From the NCBI GenBank assembly GCA_034435675.1, contig DAOTWP010000244.1, positions 1 through 19,493 on the forward strand: 19,493 bases of DNA. The letters run 5' to 3'. The notes beneath the pieces are model-generated. The model was not told where the DNA came from. It worked only from the letters and a program-made list of their open reading frames with translations, and ran no database searches. How positions within the stretch are numbered: the stretch's first letter is position 1; each line of letters starts with the position of its first letter. The translations under genes were made by a program, and so were the position numbers. This DNA is from DAOTWP01 sp034435675. GTDB lineage: Bacteria > Chloroflexota > Anaerolineae > Aggregatilineales > Phototrophicaceae. Below are positions 7,160 through 15,649 of this stretch, in pieces.

Positions 7160-8200
7160 ATGAAACAGCTAATGGTCTTTGTGCTGCTTTTGCTGTCCAT
7201 AGGATTGGCACAGGCAAGCCCGGATACTGCTGCACAAATCAATCCCGATCCACAAACACTGCTCTCAATAGCCTGGAATCCAAACAACCCTGCGCAAATC
7301 GCCCGGAGTTTCCAGAATGGCACAGTGGAGGTTATTAACGCACAATCTCAACAGGTTACATTTGCCCATACTGGCACCGCTCCAGCTAAGGCAATAGCCT
7401 GGAGTCCCATAAACGCGAATCGGCTGCTGGCAGGAACAAGCACAAGCGTAATGCTGTTTGATACGAATACTCAACAAACAGTTTTCAACCTGGAAGGCAG
7501 TCCATATGCAGCAGCAGATCAAGATGAATACGGGGAACATGAGGCGGTAAGAGCGCTTACATGGCATCCAGATGGCAGCCAATTTGCCAGTTTGACTAAC
7601 ATGGGTGTTTTTAGAATTTGGGATGCTCTGACTGGACAACTGTTGCTTGACAGCGGATTTGGTCAATCTGCCTCAATATCCTGGAAACCTGATGGTAGCA
7701 CTGTGGCAGGGAGTACTGCCTTCTCCATAGCACTGGCTGATCCGCAAACAGGAATTTACGTTTTGTTTGCAGGTAGAAATCTGAGCAATTTTATATACGT
7801 GATTGCTTGGAGTTCCGATGGTGCTTGTCTCGCTGTTGGCAGCGTAGAGGGAGAAGTAAGTGTCTGGAATGTGGTGACCGAAGAAAACATCCAATACCTC
7901 GAAACAGAGGCTAACAATATCATCCGCAATCTCAGATTTAGTCCAGATGGTACCCGTCTTGCGGCTGCCAGCGATGATGGAGCAGTTCGAGTGTGGGATG
8001 CTGCCAGTGGGCAGTTGCTACAAACGTTTCAGGAGCAGACACCTGTCTATGCGCTGGACTGGTCGCCAGACGGCACACAAATTGCCTACGGTGGTGTAGG
8101 TGGCACTGTCGAAATTGTCCCTGCGCCGGGCAGCAGTCCCCCCATGCCCGACTCCTGCCTCACGTCGCTCAGCCTGTGCATTCCTGCCGGGGCGGAGTGA
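7160..8200 (+). CDS. Exported WD40-repeat beta-propeller protein
   Basis: 346-residue protein with a signal peptide (MKQLMVFVLLLLSIGLAQA, likely cut before SPD). Seven WD40-type blades are countable from their x-x-(I/L)-x-W/F-x-P-x-G strands: LLSIAWNPNN, KAIAWSPINA, VRALTWHPDG, ASISWKPDG, YVIAWSSDG, IRNLRFSPDG and YALDWSPDG. Several end in the classic (V/F)-x-(I/V)-W-(D/N). Seven blades make one closed propeller. There is no enzymatic domain, so an extracytoplasmic scaffold or binding role is likely. AGGAG lies 7 bases before the ATG. The gene is visibly AT-richer than its neighbours and uses codons such as ATA and CTA more freely, except for its GC-rich last 100 bases, which hints at different ancestry. 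It begins 10 bases after the truncated remnant. Confidence 0.85.
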   Translation: MKQLMVFVLLLLSIGLAQASPDTAAQINPDPQTLLSIAWNPNNPAQIARSFQNGTVEVINAQSQQVTFAHTGTAPAKAIAWSPINANRLLAGTSTSVMLFDTNTQQTVFNLEGSPYAAADQDEYGEHEAVRALTWHPDGSQFASLTNMGVFRIWDALTGQLLLDSGFGQSASISWKPDGSTVAGSTAFSIALADPQTGIYVLFAGRNLSNFIYVIAWSSDGACLAVGSVEGEVSVWNVVTEENIQYLETEANNIIRNLRFSPDGTRLAAASDDGAVRVWDAASGQLLQTFQEQTPVYALDWSPDGTQIAYGGVGGTVEIVPAPGSSPPMPDSCLTSLSLCIPAGAE

Positions 8201-8250
8201 CCGGGCGCGGGCAGGGCGAGCAGGCGCACCACCGCACGCCTGCCCCCGGT
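8200..8250. repeat. Palindromic element between convergent genes
   Basis: ACCGGG (8200-8205) pairs with CCCGGT (8245-8250). Inside it, GGGCAGG (8209-8215) can pair with CCTGCCC (8239-8245), or CAGGCG (8221-8226) with CGCCTG (8237-8242). It begins at the stop of the WD40 gene and ends 16 bases before the stop of the MFS gene, so it could act as a bidirectional terminator although no T-tract follows. It contains the 21-base stretch repeated at 6747-6767. Confidence 0.55.
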
Positions 8251-8265
8251 ACAGTGTAATCCTGC

Positions 8266-9666
8266 TCAACTGCCGATCACGGCGGCGACTTCGCCGGTTG
8301 CTGTGCGCGGCTGCGGCTCCGGCTCCGGCTGGCTCTCCGGCGCTGCGGCGGGCGCAAAGTCCGGCAGGTTCGCCTCCACCCGGCGGATGGCGGGCACGCT
8401 GTAGACCAGCGCGGACAAAACCAGAATGGTGATCCCGCTGATGACCATCATCAGCCCCATGCCCGCGCCAAAGCTGCCGCCCACGAGCGGCGCGACGGTC
8501 GCCCAGCCCGGCGTACCCACCAGCGGCTCAAAGACCGTATCCGCCAGCGGACCGACCAGCAGGAACGAAATCGGCATCATCAGCATGGAAAACTGCCCGA
8601 TTGCCGCGAACACGCGCCCCTGCACATCCGGCGCGACCTTGTTCTGCATGATCGACATGATCGCCGCGTTGACCATCGGCAGCGGGAACATGAACAGGAA
8701 CGCCATCAGCCCCAGCAGCAGCGCCTGCTGCGCCATGCCCAGCCCGACCAGGAACACCGCCGCGACCATCACGCCGATCATCACCGTGTGAATGCGCGGG
8801 CGTGTGCCACCCCAGATGCTCATGATAATCCCGCCCGCCAGCGCGCCAACGTTAATCACGCTGCTCAGCAGCCCGGTGGTTGCCTCGCTGCCCGTGCGCG
8901 CCATGAAGTAGGGCAGTTGGATCGCCGCCAGCCCTGCCGCCAGCAGGTTGATCACTGCGAAGTACAGCACCAGCCAGAACAACGGCTGGCGTGCCCACAG
9001 ATAGCGGAAACCATCGAACATCTGCTTCCAGACCGTGCCATCCAGCGCGGCACCTTCGGCAGTGCGCGGCGGGCGCGGGATGTGCGCCAGCAGTACCACG
9101 CCTACGGCAATCGCGAATGTGACCATCTCAATCGCAATCGCGCCGGTGACACCCACTGCCGCGTAGATCAGCCCGGCGATCGCTGGCGCGATGATGCCCG
9201 CCAGCGGACCCGTAAGCTGTTGCAGCGCGTTCGCCCGATCCCGCTGGGTGTCGGGCACGAGCATCGTCACTGACGCCTGGAATGCCGGACCCTGAAACAC
9301 GGCGAACAACGACTGCATCACGACCACCGCGTACAGATGCCAGAGCTGGAACGCGCCGGACGCAAAGCTGATGAACAGCAGCAGCGACCCCACCGCCTGC
9401 CCCGCGTCTGCCAGCACCATCACATAGCGCCGGTCCCAGCGATCCGCCAGCACCCCCGCCAGCCCGGACAGCACCACCTGCGGCAGAATAAAGAAGAAGC
9501 TGACCAGCGCCAGCGGCGTGGCATCCTGCGTCTGCGCGAAAATCCAGAACCCGACTGCCAGCCCGGTGATTCGTGTACCGATCAACGAAAGCACCTGCGT
9601 CAATACCAGGGTATAGAACGTGCGCATGTTATACGTACTGTTGGGCGCTGCCTGTGGCGCTTGCAT
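8266..9666 (-). CDS. MFS transporter, drug/siderophore exporter-like (DHA3/EntS type)
   Basis: 466-residue integral membrane protein with about 12 helices. The loop between helices 2 and 3 holds motif A in the form GVLADRWDRRYVM, and helix 1 begins FYTLVLTQVLSLIGTRITGLAVGFWIF, as in the MFS_3/EntS-MacA exporter group. A second-half counterpart (IIMSIWGGTRPRIHTVM) marks the internal duplication. These proteins export drugs, siderophores or other small molecules using the proton gradient; the substrate is not predictable. The C-terminus is a low-complexity Pro/Glu tail. ATG 9666 is selected because GGAGGT lies 9 bases upstream; the longer frame from 9714 would add 16 residues over that ribosome site. 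It is divergent from the 9977 gene and convergent with the WD40 gene. Confidence 0.9.
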   Translation of the reverse strand: MQAPQAAPNSTYNMRTFYTLVLTQVLSLIGTRITGLAVGFWIFAQTQDATPLALVSFFFILPQVVLSGLAGVLADRWDRRYVMVLADAGQAVGSLLLFISFASGAFQLWHLYAVVVMQSLFAVFQGPAFQASVTMLVPDTQRDRANALQQLTGPLAGIIAPAIAGLIYAAVGVTGAIAIEMVTFAIAVGVVLLAHIPRPPRTAEGAALDGTVWKQMFDGFRYLWARQPLFWLVLYFAVINLLAAGLAAIQLPYFMARTGSEATTGLLSSVINVGALAGGIIMSIWGGTRPRIHTVMIGVMVAAVFLVGLGMAQQALLLGLMAFLFMFPLPMVNAAIMSIMQNKVAPDVQGRVFAAIGQFSMLMMPISFLLVGPLADTVFEPLVGTPGWATVAPLVGGSFGAGMGLMMVISGITILVLSALVYSVPAIRRVEANLPDFAPAAAPESQPEPEPQPRTATGEVAAVIGS

Positions 9667-9817
9667 AGTCCCCTTACCTCCCAATTGAGTTTGTCTGCGT
9701 GTGATGCCTTTCAATACGCAGCCGCCGCGAAAATGGTTCCAAACCGGTGTGAGAATCCGCCTTTAGACGGAGTTCCCTGCACAGGCGCGGGGCAGCACAG
9801 CAGCCCTAAACGAATAA

Positions 9818-9852
9818 TTTCGTACAATTTCACAAATAATTCTGGTACGAAA
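9818..9852. promoter_or_regulatory. Inverted repeat, candidate operator upstream of the first tandem paralog
   Basis: Perfect 8-base inverted repeat TTTCGTAC (9818-9825) and GTACGAAA (9845-9852), with 19 bases between the arms. The right arm occupies the -35 position of the TATAAT at 9867-9872. As it lies upstream of the predicted transcription start, a DNA-binding site is more likely than an RNA hairpin. The surrounding 9667-9976 gap is AT-rich and holds no gene I can support. Confidence 0.5.
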
Positions 9853-9866
9853 GCTAATACGCTGTG

Positions 9867-9872
9867 TATAAT
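9867..9872 (+). promoter_or_regulatory. -10 element (perfect TATAAT) for the 9977 gene
   Basis: A perfect TATAAT lies in an AT-rich stretch. No good -35 is found at 17-18 bases: TGGTAC or GGTACG is all that is there, and this coincides with one arm of the 9818-9852 inverted repeat. A poor -35 overlapped by a palindrome suggests activator dependence or control by a bound regulator. Confidence 0.5.
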
Positions 9873-9976
9873 ATTAATCAACGCAACCTGGCTTAATGGG
9901 CAAACAACGCCAGGAAACACCGCTGCGCACAGCATACGCTGCATCTGTTACACAATCGATCAGGGCAGAGGAATCA

Positions 9977-10435
9977 ATGATTACACAGCCGGCAGCCAAT
10001 CTTTTTGATACACTCGCTTACTACAGCAGTATCCCGACAGGGCAGCTAGCCTATCTGCTCGCGCTCAAACGCAAGCGCATCTTTGCGGATAAGCTGTACC
10101 GCTGCCTTGTTGATTGGGTGGATACGGATGCGCTGCGCGCCACACACGCCGAACTGCGCGGGCTGTATGACACTTATCTGCCGCAGATCAGGGCACGGCA
10201 CAACCTGCGTCCGACGATGATGAACGGCTCAACGCTGGTCAACTGGATCCTGGGCTTTGCCAGCCAGCCAGAACACCTGCCGGAAATCTTCAATCTCCAC
10301 ATGCGCATTCCCGCAGCAACTATCGCGACAGCGCTGCCAGACATGCTCATGCTGATGGAGCAGCTTGCCACCGGCGCACAGGCGTGGCAGTACGCTCTGA
10401 CCGTGTTCAGCCTGCCGCTGCTGCTGGAGGCATAA
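9977..10435 (+). CDS. Hypothetical protein, tandem paralog A of an unrecognised small family
   Basis: 152-residue, probably mostly helical protein without signal peptide or clear membrane helix, so probably cytoplasmic. It has no domain I recognise. Over 143 residues it aligns without gaps to the product of 10614-11048, with about 80 identities by hand count (56%). Shared blocks are PxxxLxYLLxL, IFxDxLY, LVxxVDTxxL, AELRxLYxxxLPQI, GxTLxNWxLGFASxP, a central LP, TGAQAWxYALTVFSLPLLLE at the C-terminus. ATG 9977 has AGAGG 5 bases upstream; the open frame continues to 9896 but lacks a ribosome site there. It stands behind a TATAAT promoter and an inverted repeat, and a gap of 178 bases separates it from its paralog on the same strand. 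Confidence 0.75.
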   Translation: MITQPAANLFDTLAYYSSIPTGQLAYLLALKRKRIFADKLYRCLVDWVDTDALRATHAELRGLYDTYLPQIRARHNLRPTMMNGSTLVNWILGFASQPEHLPEIFNLHMRIPAATIATALPDMLMLMEQLATGAQAWQYALTVFSLPLLLEA

Positions 10436-10471
10436 GCACCAGCGCAGCCCTGCACACCGTGAATTTTCCCT

Positions 10472-10485
10472 AAAGTTGGAACTTT
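10472..10485. promoter_or_regulatory. Short perfect palindrome in the AT-rich gap between the paralogs
   Basis: AAAGTT-GG-AACTTT (10472-10485) is a perfect dyad 36 bases past the stop of paralog A and 128 bases upstream of paralog B. An AT-rich stretch with TATTAT (10514-10519) follows but no convincing -35 pairs with it. It could be an operator for paralog B or a weak 3' hairpin of paralog A. The rest of the gap shows nothing else I can support. Confidence 0.35.
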
Positions 10486-10613
10486 CTAAGCATCAAGATT
10501 AAAGATTACGAAGTATTATATCCTCAGCAGCGCAGCTCCGGTAGTGGGGGAACCTGCCGAGAACCGCGCGCGCAGTTCGTCATACATACAAGCTGCCTGA
10601 GGGGATACTTCCT

Positions 10614-11048
10614 ATGCTCAACACACTCACCACCTACAGCCAGATTCCGCTGGAACATCTTGAATACCTGCTTTCGCTGGATCGCAGAACCATCTTTCAG
10701 GACACGCTCTACCAGGCACTTGTCCAGCGCGTTGACACGAACACCCTTGACCACACGCTGGCGGAACTGCGCCGTCTCTACGAAATTCATCTGCCGCAGA
10801 TCAAGACGCAGCACCACCTGCACAACACGACAATGAGCGGCGCGACGCTGGGCAACTGGGTGCTGGGCTTTGCCAGCTATCCCGGACGCCTGCCGGACTT
10901 GCTGGAGCGCCACGAGCGGGTCCCCAGGCATGTGATCGCTGCTGTGCTGCCTGAACTGCTGGCGGTAGTGGAGCACCTGAGCACAGGCGCGCAGGCATGG
11001 CACTACGCGCTGACCGTGTTCAGCCTGCCGCTGCTGCTGGAACAGTAG
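10614..11048 (+). CDS. Hypothetical protein, tandem paralog B of an unrecognised small family
   Basis: 144-residue, helix-rich soluble protein that matches paralog A without a gap from its second residue to its end, lacking only A's first 8-9 residues. It keeps the Trp/Gly-rich centre (GATLGNWVLGFASYP) and the near-invariant tail (STGAQAWHYALTVFSLPL). The central region differs most: LLERHERVPRHVIAAVLPELL here against FNLHMRIPAATIATALPDML in A, so that part may set specificity. AGGGG lies about 9 bases before ATG 10614. It converges on the STAS/hybrid-kinase operon, whose last gene ends at 11230. Tandem duplication followed by divergence is clear; function is unknown. Confidence 0.75.
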   Translation: MLNTLTTYSQIPLEHLEYLLSLDRRTIFQDTLYQALVQRVDTNTLDHTLAELRRLYEIHLPQIKTQHHLHNTTMSGATLGNWVLGFASYPGRLPDLLERHERVPRHVIAAVLPELLAVVEHLSTGAQAWHYALTVFSLPLLLEQ

Positions 11049-11057
11049 AACTGGCTG

Positions 11058-11092
11058 GTGGGGGAGGCGGCACAGCGGTCTCCCCCGTGCAC
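11058..11092. repeat. Palindromic REP-like element, copy 4
   Basis: GGGGGAG (11060-11066) pairs perfectly with CTCCCCC (11080-11086), flanked by GTG and GTGCAC. It begins 10 bases past the stop of paralog B, between convergent genes. Confidence 0.55.
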
Positions 11093-11122
11093 GCTATGCC
11101 GGCGGCAGGCGCGGAGTGCTGC

Positions 11123-11146
11123 GGGCGAAGCCTGCCTCGACCCTAC
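11123..11146. repeat. Palindromic REP-like element, copy 5, degenerate
   Basis: This 24-base stretch matches the core of copy 3 (6855-6878) at 21 of 24 positions, but the changes break the palindrome. It lies in the same convergent gap as copy 4; the remaining bases of 11049-11229 show no gene. Confidence 0.55.
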
Positions 11147-11229
11147 GAACAACGTTGCGGAATCAACTGCTTAACCTGCACACTCGTCCAGCCTGGCAGT
11201 GTTCAGCGCACCGAGTTTACGGACCAGTT

Positions 11230-13725
<2,496 letters not shown>

Positions 13726-13782
13726 GGGTCTATACCTCGCCAGCCTATTGGGGAGGAGGTTGTCCTCGCCGGGGCGAAAATC

Positions 13783-14121
13783 TTAAAACACCTTCAGCGC
13801 GTCCTCGACCGTGTCCTGCATCATGAACACCTGATCGAAGCGCGTCAGGGTCAGCACACGGTAAGCAGCTTCGTCGGCGGGTTTGACCAGCACCACCCCC
13901 CCGCCCGCCTGCTTGGCGCGTTTGAGCAGCGAAACCAGCACCGCCATGCCCGCGCTGTCCATAAAGCTGACCCGGCGCAGGTTAAGGATGAAGTTCTGTT
14001 CGCCCGCTTGCAGCAGGCGTTCTTGCGCCTCGCGCAGGCTGCCAATAGTCGCGGCTTCCAGGCGACCACTCAACTCGATAATCTGGATACGGATAACATG
14101 TTCACGGATGGCAATTTGCAT
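13783..14121 (-). CDS. STAS-domain protein, anti-sigma factor antagonist type (SpoIIAA/RsbV-like)
   Basis: 112-residue single STAS domain. It shows the expected opening strands (IRIQIIELSGRLEAATIGSLREA), the core NFILNLRRVSFMDSAGMAVL (residues 43-62) and the closing strand-helix (GGVVLVKPADEAAYRVLTLT). Ser56 of the DSAG motif is the residue phosphorylated by the anti-sigma kinase in SpoIIAA/RsbV. In such partner-switching systems the unphosphorylated protein binds the anti-sigma kinase and frees a sigma factor or other target. No anti-sigma kinase or PP2C phosphatase is in this window. ATG 14121 is preceded by GAGG at 6 bases; a TTG at 14133 would be a less likely start. It is the first gene of an operon with the hybrid kinase. 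Confidence 0.9.
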   Translation of the reverse strand: MQIAIREHVIRIQIIELSGRLEAATIGSLREAQERLLQAGEQNFILNLRRVSFMDSAGMAVLVSLLKRAKQAGGGVVLVKPADEAAYRVLTLTRFDQVFMMQDTVEDALKVF

Positions 14122-14203
14122 GAGCAGCCTCAATCAACAGGTGGATCGCGCAGCGCGCACAGTGTGCGCATTCAATTACTATCTATCGTAACATGCCCGC
14201 CGC

Positions 14204-14220
14204 GTCTTAACGCTTAAGAC
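14204..14220. promoter_or_regulatory. Perfect inverted repeat upstream of the STAS gene
   Basis: GTCTTAA (14204-14210), CGC, TTAAGAC (14214-14220). It lies 83 bases upstream of the STAS ATG, where a promoter for the STAS-kinase operon is expected, so it is an operator candidate. No convincing -35/-10 pair was seen around it. Confidence 0.4.
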
Positions 14221-14231
14221 TCTGTTCTCCG

Positions 14232-14251
14232 CCGCATCAAGCCGGATGCGG
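14232..14251. other. Hairpin-forming dyad in the 418-base gap
   Basis: CCGCATC (14232-14238) pairs with GATGCGG (14245-14251) around AAGCCG. The gap 14122-14539 has no supported gene; it holds this dyad, the 14204-14220 repeat, an 8-bp inverted repeat CGCCATGC/GCATGGCG (14402-14409 and 14429-14436) and the strong hairpin at 14443-14467. Confidence 0.4.
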
Positions 14252-14442
14252 GCGGTGTGTGCGTGCGGTGTGGGGTTAGGCAGCGTGGGTGTAAAAGTCA
14301 AGCTTTCATCAGACACAGGCGACCAAACCGACAACTATGGTCATCGAATTGTTGAACGAGTCTGGTTCGTCCTGTTCTGATGCATAGACTCTGGCTGCAT
14401 GCGCCATGCCAGTGCAGCCCCAACAAGCGCATGGCGGGGTGA

Positions 14443-14467
14443 ACAAGGGGGGATAATCCCCCCTTGT
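14443..14467 (-). terminator. Strong hairpin downstream of the small membrane gene, possible terminator
   Basis: A perfect 10-bp stem pairs ACAAGGGGGG (14443-14452) with CCCCCCTTGT (14458-14467) around ATAAT. It lies 72 bases past the stop of the minus-strand gene ending at 14540. There is no T-tract on either side, so it may pause or protect the transcript rather than act as a standard intrinsic terminator. Confidence 0.4.
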
Positions 14468-14539
14468 CCGGCAGGCAGTGTCAGCATGTCACCGTGCGGT
14501 TTGCCGCCGCGCCATGTGGAGATGCCGATTGACGACTGC

Positions 14540-14977
14540 TCACGCGCGGAAAGGGAACAACTCTGCCTGCTGCCAGTTGAGCGCGTTATTCAGGTAGAGA
14601 TTGGCAGCAAAGCGCAGCGCTGTCACCGCCGTGAACGTGATGAACCCGGCGCTAAAGGTGATTGTCCCGGTAAGTACCAGCACAATCGGCGCAATCCACG
14701 CTGCGTTATAGACCAGCCGAATCAGCGCAATCACGCAGCCCGGCTTAGCAGCTTCCCGATTTTGTGCCTGTCGTTTGAGCCATGCGAACCGCAGGCTGGT
14801 GTGACCCTCAACCAGGATTCAGAACATCCCGCTGATGACCACCATGCCCCAGAATGCGCCGCTTTCCGCCCAGACGGATGAGAGCAGGACGGCGGCAAGA
14901 TAGCCCAGCACGATCATGCCCAGCCCCATCGACAGCCGGTTATTGAATCGGGCGTTGAGAAACTGTTCGCGTGTCAT
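14540..14977 (-). pseudogene. Small four-helix membrane protein interrupted by an in-frame TGA
   Basis: From ATG 14977 (AAGGA 8 bases upstream) the frame reads MTREQFLNARFNNRLSMGLG, two membrane helices and VVISGMF, then TGA at 14819-14821. The same frame stays open afterwards: ILVEGHTSLRFAWLKRQAQN, REAAKPGCVIALIRLVYNAA, a third helix (IAPIVLVLTGTITF), a fourth (FITFTAVTALRFAANL) and a natural stop at 14540. Amphipathic and membrane patterns run smoothly across the break, so this looks like one protein of about 145 residues with a single nonsense codon. The second part has no good start of its own (a GTG at 14734 lacks a ribosome site). The family is not recognised. It lies downstream of the DUF6326 gene on the same strand and is probably co-transcribed with it. 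Confidence 0.6.
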
Positions 14978-15011
14978 GGTAACATTCCTTTTCTGTGCGC
15001 GTGCAAAGGCA

Positions 15012-15035
15012 GGGAGAGGCATACCTCTCCCCTAC
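15012..15035. repeat. Palindromic REP-like element, copy 6
   Basis: GGGAGAGG (15012-15019) pairs perfectly with CCTCTCCC (15024-15031), followed by CTAC. The 24 bases match copy 3 at 20 of 24 positions, with paired changes that keep most of the stem. It lies between two co-directional membrane protein genes. Confidence 0.65.
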
Positions 15036-15067
15036 ACCTGAATGACTCCCTGGCATGCGATTCCGTG

Positions 15068-15454
15068 CTACGGTGTCCCGCTGGCGCTGGCGACCCAGTT
15101 CCACGCGATGATCACCGTCAGCACATTAAACACCATGCTCAGCAGCAGCAGGTATTTATCATACGCGGAGGGATAGGTGGGCAGCCCAACCAGATTGAAG
15201 ACGAAGAAGAACCCCGCCGCGATAATGTTCGCCCAGCGCGTCACGCCGGGGTCAGCCACCAGCAGCGACACCACCACCATAATGATCGGAATGGACATCA
15301 ATACGGCGATGCCCAGCCACATCGGTCCGCTGAAATGTTTTGTGTCCATCACGTCGGGGAAATCGCGGCTGAAGATGCGCAGCACATCCCCGTAGAGATA
15401 AACCAGCACCACCGCCACCCACAGGGCGGAAAGCTGTAAGCGTATGTCGATCAT
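15068..15454 (-). CDS. DUF6326-like four-helix membrane protein
   Basis: 128-residue membrane protein that begins MIDIRLQLSALWVAVVLVYL, then YGDVLRIF, a short loop (FPDVMDTKHFSGPMW) and three more helices: GIAVLMSIPIIMVVVSLLV, WANIIAAGFFFVFNLVGL and YLLLLSMVFNVLTVIIAWNW. The opening LxxLWxxxxxxYxYxDxL pattern and four-helix layout match the uncharacterised DUF6326 family as I know it. No biochemical function is established. AAAGG lies 9 bases before ATG 15454. The next gene on the same strand starts 90 bases downstream, with a palindromic repeat between them. Confidence 0.75.
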   Translation of the reverse strand: MIDIRLQLSALWVAVVLVYLYGDVLRIFSRDFPDVMDTKHFSGPMWLGIAVLMSIPIIMVVVSLLVADPGVTRWANIIAAGFFFVFNLVGLPTYPSAYDKYLLLLSMVFNVLTVIIAWNWVASASGTP

Positions 15455-15528
15455 GGGTTATCGCCTTTCCTGTGCGTTTTGTTCCGCTATCGGTCTTAAA
15501 GGCGGTCTGAAGGATAGTGATTTCTCCC

Positions 15529-15557
15529 GTAGGGGAGGTTCGCAGACCCTTCCCTAC
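15529..15557. repeat. Palindromic REP-like element, copy 7
   Basis: GTAGGGGAGG (15529-15538) pairs with the segment ending CCCTTCCCTAC (15547-15557) with one internal mismatch. It lies in the 195-base gap 15455-15649, upstream of the DUF6326 gene; nothing else in the gap can be supported. Confidence 0.55.
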
Positions 15558-15649
15558 AAAGGCAAAGGCGGCAGGATTTTCAGACAGCCTCTCATCGTTA
15601 TGGACAATGGGGTTAATCCCATTTGTTGGCAACCTGATTGATTTCTACA

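Noticed and set aside
14232..14251. Similarity to the Escherichia coli REP sequence (GCCGGATGCGG)
   Set aside because: Eleven matching bases in a GC-rich gap are not enough, and no inverted partner of the enterobacterial type is present. Treated as coincidence.
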